64,000 nucleotides of DNA from Armillaria gallica (GCA_037576215.1 JBANDB010000004.1:2046001-2110000), one strand, 5' to 3'. Shown: positions 44,201-56,618, counted from the stretch's first letter. Notes: a model not told the origin generated them from the letters alone. A program made the numbers and translations.

Positions 44201-46095
44201 ACGCGTTCGCCGACGTGTCAACAGCGAGTATCATCGTCCACATACCGACGAGGAGCTAGCCCGGCGCTTCAAGGAGGTTAATCTCGTTTTCCGTCGAGGA
44301 TCCAACACCCTTACTCATTGTGTTCTCTCCTCTCCCAGAACCATGAAGAGCATCAGCGGCGGTGGGCCCAAGGATCGTTTCTACAGCTCATTCGAGATCA
44401 TGTCAAGTTGCAGCAGTCACCGTCGGAGTGGCAGATTTGGCTCTCACTGAATCCGGATAGTGACCCGACGGCGATATGGTTGGAACGCAAGTTTGACGCG
44501 CCTGCGTCGGGGCGATGGATGGGGGAGAGTGTGTTTTCCATACCCTTGAAGCCTTCTGGGGCTCAGTCCGCTTTGGCGTCGCCTGGTGTCATCATTTTTG
44601 AGTGTACGCCTTTGGAGGGCATCACAGATGATCTGGAACGGTTAGTGCCACGTTTTCGAAGACTGGCTTGGAGATGAACTCATCTTTGGATGATCAGGAA
44701 GTACCGGCTGTTGGACGATTGCTCTCGATTGAGGGATATCATAAAGTCATTACCGGAGAATCGACATTATGTGCCTTCTCTATTGGCTATATGGTGGGCA
44801 GAGGAGGAGAACGCCCAGCCGGCATCGGAGTTTGCAGACATGGTGAGTATCTCATCGGTACCTTCTCTGGCTTGTTGTGCTAATTGCTTTCTCGCATAAG
44901 GTTCAGAAACTTGCTACGGAAGGGACAATCGGCAGTTTCGAAATTCTTTCCATTACGAGCAACACGAAGGACCTCGATTTCAAGTTTGCGGAGTGTATCG
45001 GTGCACTGAACTTTGATCTCGAAGGCCGCCTCGCGAAGGGATTGACGGTGAAAGGTACTGTTTAGAATTTGATACTTTTAATCATTCAGGGCGCTGATGG
45101 AGGATTTTCATAGGTGTTTTGAGGTTGTTTGAGAGCATCCTGGATCCGTTTATGCAGGAATGGCTGGATAATTGTTCCTCTCGCGGTTCTTGTAAGTCGT
45201 TCGTCATAATCGGTCTTCAGCCGATAGCTTATACATCGACTTAGTCAATTGGGTGTTGTATGGGCGGTTCTTGAAGGTCCTCATAGATCTCATGCGATTG
45301 GTTGTACGAGATTCAGCGAAGCTGCTACGAACCGACGTCGAGGACAAGATACCTTCTTTTGAACCTCAGAATTTCGTTGATAGCGAGTACGTGGAATGTT
45401 CTTCGCAATATCTTATTTTTATTCTCTTCTAGGACGGCATTTGATAATGCATTGTCGTGGTTGGCTGGTATTAATATTGATATCGCAGCCGGTCCTATCA
45501 GCCTGGACCTGCAAACTCAGTGCGATTTGAGTAGAGGTTCGTCATAGTAGTCTGGTTACGCTAGGGAAGGGACTGATCACATCCTACAGGGTTCCCATCC
45601 CTCACCTTCCTTGACCATATCCGCTCATTGGTCCATCGTCTTGTGGATGCAAACGCACCCAAGACTCTGGTGTTCATTCTCAAAGCCGACATCGAATTTG
45701 CGACGGCGCAATTCCGAGCTGCAGTTGAGAGATATCAAGCTCAGCTCACTCAGGCTATGACGATGAGTGTTCGACGCTCACCCAAGCGCCGCAGTGTCTC
45801 AACAGAGACGAGCGAAAGCGGCAGGTATGTCGTCTTTTAATATCGTTGCCGGTGTTATTTCTGACTGTTTAACTGTTATAGTAAACGTAGGAGGCTGTCA
45901 GTGTCAGGGTCATCATCTTCTATACGCTCCGAACGCAGCCCCACGCCCAGCCCAGCCCCCATGGTCAATGGTCGTACATCGCCATCCCCTGCCAGTTCAA
46001 TATCGGTTTCGCAGTCCGAGCCGTCTTTGGTCACTGTCGCTATGCTTCGCTCGCTGACACGGAATATGAAGGAGAAATATGGGATGGAGAATTAG
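41202..46095 (+). CDS. SAC3: SAC3/GANP-family mRNA export protein (about 1429 residues)
   Basis: My model has exons 41202-41624, 41676-41855, 41906-42255, 42314-44276, 44339-44640, 44698-44842, 44901-45054, 45114-45191, 45245-45386, 45433-45536, 45590-45824 and 45882-46095. Sac3 is the scaffold of TREX-2, linking transcription to mRNA export at nuclear pores. The N-terminus is RG-rich (FRGGRGTRGARGG). The SAC3/GANP domain shows GTCQQMCP, RRAVKHYERG, EKTLDYLFLELM, IADRSRAVRNDFTLQ, CHDRCARFHILSLH, SPTELEFRVYHRL and FEYLFGKDTIE. About 400 residues of Ser/Pro with FG-like pieces follow, then a helical C-terminal region. The intron at 41856-41905 has a GC start or is misplaced. The residues after MCP (LVHSVRR) replace the usual F-E-R. 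Confidence 0.88.
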
Positions 46096-48727
46096 TTTAT
46101 TGAGGATATGGATCTTGATTTATCCGATTTTTTTGTGTATTGTTCAGCTGTCAAAATTGCTGTGAAACTGCGTAAAGATGTCCCTGAGAAAGAAGTTAAG
46201 TGACACAGGATCCTAACAAAATAAGTTGCTTAGGCAAGCATTCTGGTGTTTTCTTTCCCACCATCATCACTGCCTCTTGAAAAAGAATGCAGTACTCCTT
46301 GTGTTTTCGACGATTAAGGTAAAGGACATTGACCTCAATGGTTCTTCGACAGTGCCATGGATAGTTTGCTGTATTCGATAGGCAGTACACCTGCTGTTAG
46401 GTCGGTACTTAAACTGGGTGTCACCGTCGAAAACATGTATCGACCCTTAGCATGGCTACACTTAATCATGGTATCGAGCCCCTCAACACTGAAGGAGAAA
46501 TACCGCAGGCAGACATTGGTAGCTCAGATTTTGGGCGGCGAGGGAGCCAGGAAGGCAGGTGTCATGCATTCAACCACGTATATATCGGGCTGATATCTAA
46601 GCTCAGGACGCGCGAGAAGATATACGGAGAACGCGACAGAGGAGGGTGACCGCAGTCTTTGGCGAACTTATTGGGATGAAATGGCGGTCTTTGACGAGGA
46701 CATGCTGGATGCATCTTGCTGATTATTGTAAGTAGAACAAGCGTCTTTTCTTTGTTTTCCTTCATTGACGTGCTGGCTAGACTGAGTCACGCTCTTGACG
46801 TACAAGAGCCAGAGTTCATAGAACGGCTCTCGAAAGGCGGCGTCGCGTTGCATACCATTTTTGCGATCCTTTCCTGCCTCACTTCTCCGACCCCGATTAC
46901 GGTTATCGCGTTCTGATACGGAGTTCCGGCCCACTGTCATGGTCGTCACCAACTTAGCCTTGTATATGACTCTTTGTTCCCGGTGGTTATGGAGGGTTGG
47001 CTTCGCAATGGGATATATTGCAGTTCAGACCGTTGTATTTTGTCTTCGTGCATGCGGCCTCCTCAACCTTTCCGATAAGAGTGACTCTGATCATGGCACC
47101 CTGGGTCCAACGATCCGGTCTCGCCGTCGTCTACTGGTTGCCAAAGGTTATAAATGGACTAGCGGGGACCCGTGAAGTGGTGTATTTTTCAGGTAAAATA
47201 CATCAAAACACAGTATAATTATGTGCAATAAGAGATAACGGCTTGAACGGCATATAATAGGACTCGGAAGCAATAGCGAGTAAGATGTATATTCAAAAAG
47301 TAGTAAGAACAATGACACTCGATATATCCCATACCCGTTGTTGGCTTCACGGGTAGCAGCTATAACGGCTAATTGTCAGTCCTCGACCGTTTCAGCTTGG
47401 CATGGCATACCTTTATACATATTGGCCCTTACCAGTCAATTGTTCTCAAAGCTCCGCGTTGTCATGATGCCCTTCGACGTTCAAATTTCTTTGCTCGCCG
47501 TGCTATTAGGTCAAACAAAATAATTTCTACAGATGGATGTTCAGTATGCAGTTTGGCCATAAAACTGCCAGAGGGACACACCTGTCACTGGCAGCACTTC
47601 ATGCTCTACAGAGCAAAACCAGGCAGGCAGGCTTCCTCACGGCAACAGAGAGCATAGATCGACTATAGTTGTGGTGTACCATGATGCCTGTAACATATGA
47701 GGAGATCCCAGAAGACTCCGGCGCCAGGTAGAACACAAACTTTTCCCACTCCCAGCAATCCACGTTTGCCGGCCCCCTTGAAGTTTGGGGAAAAACCGCC
47801 GCCCAGGCCAAAAAAACCTCATCAGTTTTGGGGACCATGATGGGTACTTGAAGCATAGTACTTGGTGCTTGCGTCTGAGAAGAAGTCGTGTTAATGAGCG
47901 GGAATGAGATCGGGCTACGGAGGGGGTTCAATGCGTGCAGATAGTGAGATGATTAGTGACTTACTGTTCCTGGCTGCAGGTGCTGCTATGTCCCGTCATC
48001 CTGCTCCCAGATCATCGCATCATTGCAGCCATTACTTCCCCATCTTCACGCTGTCCAGGGCTAGCTTGCCAGATGACGATATGTCGCGTCAGGCTGAAAT
48101 TACCTCCAACAATGCTGCTTTGACGATGTCGGTACATTGACAAAAGTTGATACTTAATGCATTGATGCTTCGAGTAGTCGCTTGAAGGAGAGAACTGCCT
48201 GGCCAGGATTAGTACCTATAAATGTAAGTTAACGGGGAGTGCTTACCATACCCGACGCAGATGCCGCCATCCTCCCAGCCCCATCGCCGCGTATCTCCCA
48301 ATTCCCCTCTACCTCGCCCTTTCTTGACCATCCTATGCTTGCTCAGCGAATGACGATACGTCGTCTTGATGGAAAAGAGTCGTTCACAGAAACCAGGCTG
48401 TCATATGTCAGTAAGTCGGAGACTGAACGCGCTTTGATGAAGGGAGGGACTAATCCTATGGTGATCGGAGAGGAGATATCATAGCACTGAGGTCACGCAC
48501 CCGCAGAATCGCAAATTGCAAGTCGCTTGATGCCCGAGAATAGCAAGCTCAAAATAAAGAGCCATCAAAACCAGTTACAGAACTGCTGGGAATACCGAAG
48601 TAAATACTGTTTTTGAATATCGAAGGCGTACCTCCAGGACGAAAATTCAGGGCCTCTAAGTTCTTGGAATTCTTTTCCTCATGATCCGGTGGTTTGAGAC
48701 AAAATGGCATAAATACAGAAAGATATC
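46096..48727. other. Gene-poor region with no convincing gene
   Basis: Short frames at 46640-46920 read partly like protein (GDRSLWRTYWDEMAVFDED; HALDVQEPEFIERLSKGG) and may be remnants of a gene, but no model holds. ORFs at 47599-47931 (minus) and 48239-48484 (plus) show no known features. Confidence 0.4.
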
Positions 48728-48735
48728 GCAAGGAA

Positions 48736-49406
48736 TAGTGTTGCCACGGCTCAACTCGGCTCAACTCGGCTCGACTCCGGATGACTCAGCTTCGGAATGA
48801 CTCCGAAGTCAATTGAAATCTTCGACTTCAGCTCGACTCGGCTTAAAGCCGATGACTTTTGCCGAGTCGTTGACTGCCTACCCAAATAGGAAGGTCATAG
48901 AAGAATTCTACAATAACAGATGGTAGATACATAAAAGTAGCTTCAAAAGTCTGTAATTGGATATCTAAAGTCATAATCATCCACTCTGAGGACTCCTAAA
49001 CATCTACAGGCCGCAAAAACTGAAAGCTTGCTATCCTTGAAAGGAGCACGGCGAAAATGCAGCGATTTAGGTTGACATTTTCCCACGTTGTCCAATCCTC
49101 CGCCGCCGGTCAGCAATTGAACAGAACGAAAGCATCTTAAGTTTCCCTTCCTTCAATACACATTTAATAAAGTTGGCATGGTTGAATTATCTCATAAATA
49201 TCCCTATGAGTCCAATCAAGCATGATAGAGACAGCTTTTCCAAAATCGGATGGAGTCATTGACTTGAGCCGGCTTCAAGCCATAAAAGTCGAGTCGGAGC
49301 CGAGTCGAGCCATTTGAGGGCCGAAGTCGTTTTATTGACTCGGCTCAGTCCGACTTCGGCTCCGTTCGACGACTCGGCGACTCAAGGCCGAGCCGTGGCA
49401 ACACTA
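48736..49406. mobile_element. hAT-type MITE, 671 bp
   Basis: The terminal inverted repeats are perfect over 17 bp: TAGTGTTGCCACGGCTC at 48736 and its complement ending 49406. An exact 8-bp target duplication GCAAGGAA flanks the element (48728-48735 and 49407-49414). Eight bp is the hAT signature. The subterminal parts are packed with CTCGGCTC/GAGTCGA-type short repeats, as expected for transposase binding. There is no transposase ORF, so it is non-autonomous. Confidence 0.92.
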
Positions 49407-49414
49407 GCAAGGAA

Positions 49415-50525
49415 GGCTGAACGTGAAGAACGTAAAGGACAAAAAAAATGTCTCCTCGACCTGGAGGGAGAAGAACGAACACATGATGGAAATCGGGCCT
49501 AAAAATAGAAGAACCAATGAAAAGCTCAACTTATGTAGCCAATCAGAGGGCGACGGAAGCAAGTTCCGATATCCACCTTTTGTATAGTAGATTGGAACAT
49601 TGGTGACCTGGAGAAGATAACGGTTTACCGCCGGTTTCACTGGGTTCCCACGGCAGTTATCTGCCAGTTATCTGCCATGCCCATATTGGGCAGCAGTATC
49701 TCACGCTTCCGCAGATTTTTCATGGGTTCGTTTCTCCACCTTTACTCAGGATCTTCTGTACATAGGACGAATAGAATGTATTTTATGGTGTAGTAAAGTA
49801 TGGGAACAAAAAATAAGGTATCTAAACGGATAATCATGAAAAGGGTAATTCCCTGCCAAAGTTATCTGCCAATAGCCCCTATAGTTATCTGCCATCGGCC
49901 CGGAATCAACCCGGAGTTATCTGCCACGACGTTTCTCGCTGTTGCTCCCTGCCCGTATTTTGTTTCTACACGCATGGTTAAATTCCCAAAATTCAATCTC
50001 TACTCATATCTTCCTTTGGTGCACAATTGTCGAACTCTGTCACACAAAATGCATTGATTAACCCATTATTCACTGAGACCAGCTTGTCTTTTGTATTACG
50101 ATTCCCTCTCTTAAGAGTATGGTACTTCGGAGGAAAGTAAGGGATTAAGTACACACTGTATGCATGAAAGCAAGGCCTGACCCCCAAAAAGTGGAATATT
50201 GGAACTCGAAACGACGAAATCTACTTATAAAAAATCAATCCTTCAGTCAACCACGGCCCCAGCACTTTGATATATTGCCTCCCAAGGAGCTCGTGGGCTT
50301 TCATTTATCAATCGATGAATTGTGACACCGCTTGCACCATACCTGAGCACTCTGGATCAAAAAGTATGCTTCAAATGCATTTTTCCGGTAGTGCGGTCCA
50401 TGCAGATTCATGGGATGACATAGTCATGGCTGCAGCACTTGTAAACTTATGTACACCAAAATAGAGGTGTTCCTAACGTTTGGTGGAGACGGCAAGGCTG
50501 TTCGAACAAAGTTGACTTCAAGATA
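49415..50525. other. Gene-poor region with AGTTATCTGCCA repeats
   Basis: No gene seen. Five copies of AGTTATCTGCCA lie at 49655, 49666, 49860, 49883 and 49915. The complement TGGCAGATAACT contains a GATA core. They may be remnants of a transposon's subterminal repeats. Confidence 0.5.
49655..49926. repeat. Five direct copies of AGTTATCTGCCA
   Basis: The copies are exact 12-mers at 49655, 49666, 49860, 49883 and 49915, all in one orientation, the first two overlapping by one base. Five identical 12-mers in 272 bp are far beyond chance. Confidence 0.8.
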
Positions 50526-51273
50526 TACTATTGATCCCGGCAGCATTGAAAATCACCCAGAGTTTGACAATCCCGTGCCATGGCCTCAATTCTTACTCGA
50601 TTCCCTTCGAAATTTCTGCGTTTAGATAGATTAATATCTCAGTATTATGGATATAAAATTTCTAAGAGATTGAGTGAAAGGGAACGGTACCATACAGTTG
50701 CCGGAACAGTCATTTCAGTACTTCGAAGCGAAAATCGACTTTCTTGAGCTTCTCGTCCAAAGAAAATTTCAGGAAAGCTGGAGTACAATAGAAATGTAAG
50801 TATATACCTCCTTGTATCCTCAGGTTTATTTTATATGGATATGGCATCGTGCAAAGAGGGTCTAACTGTTGCATGGCGCTCTGTGTCACAAGAGTGTCAC
50901 AGAATTAGCAGCCAGTGCATCTGCCTCAGGTCTTTGGACCGTCTCTACGCAATCTCACATCACCAGTTAGACAATCTGTAAATACCAGGAAGTGCATATC
51001 TATTGTATGATAATCTGATGGCTTTTCGGAAATTTTAAACTGTATGGAAGCTCAAGAAAGTCAAATTTCACTTCAAAGTACTAAAATTGCTGTTCCGGCA
51101 ACTGTATGGTATCGTTCCCTTTCATTCAATCTCTTAGAAATTTTATATCCATAATGCTGAGATATTATTCTATCTAAACATAAAAATTCCGAAGGGAATC
51201 AAGTAAGAATTGAGGCCATGGCACGGGATTGTCAAACTCTAGGTGATTTTCAATGCCGCCAGGATCGATAGTA
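50526..51273. mobile_element. Inverted-repeat element, 748 bp, arms of about 230 bp
   Basis: The left arm (50526-about 50755) and right arm (about 51040-51273) are reverse complements with scattered differences. The outer ends are TACTATTGATCCCGGC and TACTATCGATCCTGGC (on the opposite strand). The inner part (50760-51040) is unrelated unique sequence without an ORF. A TA at each terminus would fit a Tc1/mariner-type target site but is not decisive. No transposase. Confidence 0.75.
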
Positions 51274-51455
51274 ACATGAACAAATACGAGTCGGGGTCAC
51301 CAATTTTGGGGCGCGAACTTGGTCCGAAATCTTTCTTTTTTAATTCTTTTTCTCCTTTTGGGGCATGCAACACCCAGTGAAATGGACGGAAAACCAAGAT
51401 AACCGATGATCACAAATTTCATCCCCTGGCAGGAACCGTCGCGTCGGCTGATACC

Positions 51456-51461
51456 ATATAT
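51456..51461 (+). promoter_or_regulatory. TATA-like element of the kinase-like gene
   Basis: CCATATATAGC lies about 50 bp before the ATG at 51509. Confidence 0.4.
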
Positions 51462-51508
51462 AGCAAATTGTTCGATCTCTGCAGCCACATCCACTTGTCG
51501 TCGGCGAA

Positions 51509-52567
51509 ATGGCGGATAGCCATATTGACCTCTGCGACCGAGATGCTCTACGTGCTTATTACAAGGAACTTGTGAAGCGACGTGAAAATTCGTACATGTA
51601 TCCTTTAAACACAGAACACTCATTGCCAATCAAATTTCGCCCCCATCCACCGGGATATGGTGAATCTTCCCGCCCCCTTCCCCCATTCGCCGTCAATGGA
51701 GGGACATACGACCTTGACCTTGCTTATGCCATTCTTCCATACCGACATGAAAAGCAACTCTCCCAGGTTTGGGTCGCAGACGTTTGTTCCTCGGCGAAAC
51801 CGACTCAAAGCCTGGGCAAGGTCATTTTAAAGATCGTCCAGCCATCCCTTCTACCTCTTCCAAACCTCGACACTGAATTCGATGAGTATCTCAGACCCTG
51901 GGAGGTGTCTATGAGCGAGGACGAAGCGTACAAGGAGCTCAAGTCGTTACAGGGGTCAACGGTGCCCTACTATTATGGCATGCACACGGTTAATACTTCT
52001 CTTCCTTCAACTGCTCCATCTAACTTTCTGTCTTCTGCGCATAGGCCATCATGCCGAATGAAGAGGATGCTGATATTCTCATTATGGAGTACGTCGAAGG
52101 CAAGAGTCTTGAGGATTGGCTCTCCGAACGACCCGAACACACAAAGCCTGAGGATCTGGGAGACAAGGATGCTGAGTACGTGGAGGAGACCAAAAGGATG
52201 GTGAGTTTTCTTTTCTGTAAAAGAGCTGGTGGTACAACGCTTATCAGCTATCTAGTTTAAAAAGACATTGACTGGCATCCACTCTATCAACAAACTAGGT
52301 GTTGCCTATCGTCGAATCAACCCAAAAAACATCATCCTCGCCCCTGATCCCTCTGGAACACCAGTCTTCATTGATTTCGCCCTGACTGTTTGTCACGTCG
52401 ATGTGAAGGTCATTAGGCGGCGATATAGGAACGACTTGCAAGTGATCTGTCCTCTACGGGACTGCTGTGAGCAACACCTCGAGGTCATGGCGAACTGGGC
52501 AAAGGAGGAGCTTGCAAATCCTGGAGAAACGTGGATACAATTTGGCGTTGATGAGACAAGTGACTGA
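51509..52567 (+). CDS. Protein kinase-like protein, probably catalytically dead (315 residues)
   Basis: Exons are 51509-51988, 52045-52200 and 52256-52567, all phase 0. The fold is kinase-like: LGKVILKIVQP for the ATP-lysine strand, PYYYGMHT, the hinge region DILIMEYVEGKSLEDWL, and GVAYRRINPKNIILAPD in the position of the catalytic loop. The usual HxD is changed to YRRIN, while the metal-binding Asn (PKNIIL) is kept. The DFG position reads VFIDFAL (DFA). Loss of the catalytic Asp predicts little or no phosphotransfer, so a pseudokinase is likely. The C-terminal lobe is short. Related small kinase-like genes are numerous in agaricomycetes. The gene follows the inverted-repeat element by about 240 bp. 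Confidence 0.78.
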
Positions 52568-52848
52568 TTGTAAGGGATATTTTAATATTGTATTACCTGC
52601 GTCTTCAATATCCATGTTTTCTTTTTCAACCAGAACGGTAGAGCCATGTCAAATTCTCAATTGCGCTTCTGCACCAATAAATGAGCGTAATTGCATATTT
52701 GTAGTTTTCCGCCCTCTGAGTCAAACCTGATTATTTTAGTACTGCAATGTTCATGCCGATACTCTTCATTCGCTGACAATGCATTCGCGTTGCCGATGCA
52801 TTGCGTGTATGTAACCTTCCCACTATCACCGATGGCTTACTTATGGAT

Positions 52849-52862
52849 GTCATATATATAGT
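52849..52862 (+). promoter_or_regulatory. TATA box of the aldo-keto reductase gene
   Basis: GTCATATATATAGTGG lies about 35 bp upstream of the ATG at 52895. Confidence 0.5.
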
Positions 52863-52894
52863 GGCTTGCATGTCCCCAACTTTCTCTGTCTCCA

Positions 52895-54247
52895 ATGTCT
52901 CTTTTAAAGCCTGCTGACGATCCTCCAACGAAGCTCGGTGTCTACCGTGTTTTATCTTCGCGTGCAGGTGTGAGGGTGTCTCCGCTGAGCCTCGGAGCTA
53001 TGAGTATCGGCGATAAATGGGCGGCGCACGGTATGGGCTCCATGAACAAAGAATCCAGTTTCGAGCTCCTGGATGCGTATTTTGATATGGGCGGGAATTT
53101 TATCGATACCGCGAATGCATAGTAAGTGGCCGACTCGTTGTTTTCTTCCTGGCCTCAAAAATGTGTTCTAGTCAAGATCAGACCTCCGAAGAATTCATTG
53201 GTGAATGGGCTGAGAAGCGTGGAATCAGGGATCAACTTGTCATCGCCACCAAGGTAAATCATTTCTCAGCTCCGGTCGTCTGTAATGAAAGCTCCAACTG
53301 CACCTAGTATACCACAAACTACCAGCGCGCCAATGATTCCATCGCCCAAAAGGTAAACTACGTAGGGAACAGCACCAAGTCTATGCACGTCAGCGTAGAG
53401 GCGAGTCTCAAAAAACTCCGAACATCGTACATCGACATCCTCTATGTTCACTGGTGGGACTACGAGACGTCTATCCCAGAGATCATGGACAGCTTGCACA
53501 ACCTCGTCGCGGCGCAGAAAGTCCTCTATCTCGGGATCTCCGACACCCCCGCGTGGGTCGTCTCTCAAGCGAACCAATATGCAATGGACCACGGTAAAAC
53601 CCCGTTCGTCGTCTACCAGGGCCGATGGAGCATCTTGGACCGCTCGTTCGAGCGCGAGATCATTCCCATGGCCAGATCTCTGGGCATGGCGCTCTCTCCG
53701 TGGGGCGTGCTCGGGCAAGGGAAGCTGCGGACGGACGCAGAGGAAGAACGCCGGAAGGAGACGGGAGAGAAGGGACGTTTGGTGTGGGGCCCGAGCTGGG
53801 AGCGTACTGAGGTGGAGGCCAAGGTGTCTAGGGCGTTGGAGAAGGTCGCGGCTGAGATTGGCGCGCGCAGCATGACGGCCGGTACGTGGAGTCGTTCATA
53901 CTCTTTGCTGATATGTTCTGACGAGAGCTTTGGGTAGTTGCTATTGCATACGTGATGCACAAAGTACCGTATGTGTTCCCGATTATTGGAGGTAGGAAGG
54001 TAGAACACCTCAAGGCGAATATCGAGGCGCTGGACATCTCGCTGTCAAAGGAGCAGATCGAATTCTTGGAGGGTATCGTGCCTTTCGATCCCGGGTTCCC
54101 TACGACTATGATCGTGAGCTACCTTTTATCCGCTGATTTGCGTTGGTCTCATGAAGGATGTAGGGCGACGGGTCGAGCCATAACCATTTCCTCAAGTCGA
54201 CCGCAAAGATGGCAAAGCAGCCAGCGCTGCAACCTATCAAACCTTGA
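52895..54247 (+). CDS. Aldo-keto reductase, aryl-alcohol dehydrogenase type (380 residues)
   Basis: Exons are 52895-53121, 53172-53253, 53308-53881, 53938-54113 and 54164-54247. It is a member of the fungal aryl-alcohol dehydrogenase branch of NADP-dependent aldo-keto reductases, which reduce aromatic aldehydes and ketones. The catalytic tetrad is visible: Asp in [11 protein letters not shown], Tyr76 (codon split by intron 1), Lys103 in LVIATK and His151 in [15 protein letters not shown] and [19 protein letters not shown] follow the family pattern of NADP-phosphate binding. All junctions keep the frame. The ORF looks intact. It is convergent with the P450 gene downstream; the two could share a detoxification or lignin-aromatic role, but that is inference. 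Confidence 0.92.
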
Positions 54248-54468
54248 TTGTCTGCGGCTCGTGTCCATGCATCGTCTGTGGTATCAGAGATAAGAACGAA
54301 GATATGATCCTCTTTGGATAACTCGTGTCCCGCTTCTAGTCAATAGTCCGTTGTACTAGCATCCGCTTTAGCCTTCAATATGATCTATCCGTCCGAATTT
54401 GCCCAAGGTGCTTAGATCTCCAGCGAGCCGATCGTACACAAAGAATGAATATTTCTCCTACCGACTGC

Positions 54469-56618
54469 TCATGCAAAGCCCTCCTCGTTGATCAGACTCA
54501 ATGCCTTCTCGCTTCTCGCTTTGATCGTACACTTAAATGGTGTCGGATGACTGAAGGAAACAGGTCATGAAGTTAGTAGAGCCATCAATCCACAGCTGAA
54601 AAACTTTCTCGCCTTATATTCCCAGCGGTATGCCCGGCGTCAGGCTCGAGAACAACACCGTTTTCAGAGTACTTTGAAATGTTGAAGGTTGCAAGCACCA
54701 TCGCACATACGATGAATATTGAGCTATCCGCCAACATTCTGCCTAAATAATCTTGCGTCAACGCTTCGAAGAAGCACGGACCTGGAGCGGCATACCAGGG
54801 CAAAGACTGTAGTCATCATAATCAAGTAGATTGCTTATTTCTGGCCATAGGGTTGAGCGAAGAGTCAAAGACTCACCGACGACCAAATCTAAATGCCACT
54901 CCATAGGGATCAGCTTCCGGTTCCGTGTCCTTCGCTCGAATAAACCTGTCAGGATTGAAATCGAATGGCTGTTTGTATACCGCAGGATCATGAAGCATTT
55001 TCCTACCGAATTAAAGTACACCAATGAGACTAGGTTAAAAGCAGGGGATACATTCATCATACCATATGTTCGCCAAGATCAAGGTTTCCTTTGGAATGAA
55101 ATATCCAGACTGGACGTCATCCTCTTTAGCGGAATGGGGAACTCCTATTTTCGGAGGATAGTGAGTGTTGAGGATACAAGAAAGGTCGTATTCTAAACTC
55201 ACCTAATGGCGCAACAGTGTGCCATCGCGAAACCTCAAGGACAAGAGCATTTATATACGGGAGACGTTCTCGGTCGTCAGACCTGGGTAGCCTATCAATC
55301 CCTACAATCGTGTCGATTTCTGCTTGTGCTTTTGTTTGAACGTCAGGAAATAGAAGCATTGCTTTGAAGAATGCATAAACAGCTGCAGCGGTCTGACCCC
55401 TGGTTAGAAGATACCTTGAATGCAGATGGAAGCCTACCGTATCAGTACCCGCTGTTACAACAAGCGATGAAACAAAAGAAATAGTATTGGTACATGTCAC
55501 ACAGACCGCCATAAAGAGTAGCTGCAAGCAACTTGATGTCTTTTTCTTCCTCCGCACTTGGCTCATCTTCGAGCATCTTGGAAGTAAAAGAAACGGACCC
55601 GTTTCCGACGGCCTAGGTGTCGTTACAAACAGTCTAGCATGAAGGGTTAAGAGCATCACCATCTGCTGTTTTGCGTGCTCGTGCGTCCTATCCACCATAT
55701 CATATATGGTTGCGCGCCATTCTTTGGCTATCTGCTTGAAGCCCGTACCAGGGAACCAATCTGGAATATGCCGTACTAAAATAGTTTTGTAAATACCGTG
55801 CAGGCGTAGAACTGAACATCGCCACTTACTCATGGGGATAGAATTGGCTAAAATTTTACCGGGAGTCATAGCGAGAGCAAAATAGTGTGACGATCGGTCC
55901 ACGAGCTCCAGGAATAGATCGTTTTCTTCCTGAATCTCATACCCATAGATAATCCGCAGCAGAATGGCACCGATAGTCCTTGAAAAAAACCATTCAATCA
56001 ATGATGTCGATTTCAGAGAGAGAAAGAGGACATCACTTTCGGATGTGGTCAGAGAGATGCTCAGGTTTAGCAGAAAGTCTCCTCAAAAGACGACCCGTCT
56101 CGTGTTCAACAATCAGCGAGAATTGTTTCATCGCCGCATGGCTACTCAATTGTTGGCGCACGAGCCGACGTTGGTTGCGGAAACGGGGCCCATAAGGGAG
56201 AAGAACGAGCCAATTCTTGAAGCCCATGAGCTCGCCGATCATCCCCATGATTGGTCTGTCCGAGTAAATAGCGCCTTTCTTATCGAGGATGTCGAAAGCC
56301 GTCTGAGCCGAGTTGATCACAACTAGGCGACGGCCAAGGATGGAGATCGATAAAAAGTCGCCTTGAGGAAGGACGTGTAAGTGCATTCAGAGTCATTCGA
56401 ATCATGGTAGATGTTATACCACAAATCTCGCCCCATTTAGCGAAAGTAAGCCATTCTTTCTCCGAGGGCATGTCTAAAAGATTTCCTGCTAAAGGAAGCC
56501 CTCTGGGTCCAGGAGGAAACGGCGCATTGCGACGGGGTCGATAGAAAAGAAACCAGACAGTGGGCGTAAGGCAGACAAAGGCGATGATAATGGCAAGGAG
56601 AGGGATAAAACTTGACAT
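54469..56618 (-). CDS. Cytochrome P450 monooxygenase (509 residues, 12 exons)
   Basis: Exons (minus) are 56618-56420, 56361-56037, 55978-55830, 55775-55660, 55612-55507, 55451-55438, 55392-55203, 55144-55063, 55002-54877, 54806-54796, 54742-54613 and 54550-54469. A membrane anchor (LLAIIIAFVCLTPTVWFLFY) and hinge (PPGPRGLPLAGN) start it. The I-helix AGTDTT spans a 14-nt exon. ExxR is EVSR. The haem motif FRFGRRLCPG puts Cys438 on an 11-nt exon. The last intron begins GC. The protein ends PFKCTIKARSEKALSLI, as in agaricomycete P450s of the CYP5144/CYP512-like kind (assignment loose). Redox partner would be P450 reductase at the ER. The two microexons are required to keep both motifs. Confidence 0.88.

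Noticed and set aside
44843..45061. Small ORFs inside the SAC3 gene
   Set aside because: They are accounted for by exons and introns of the SAC3 model.
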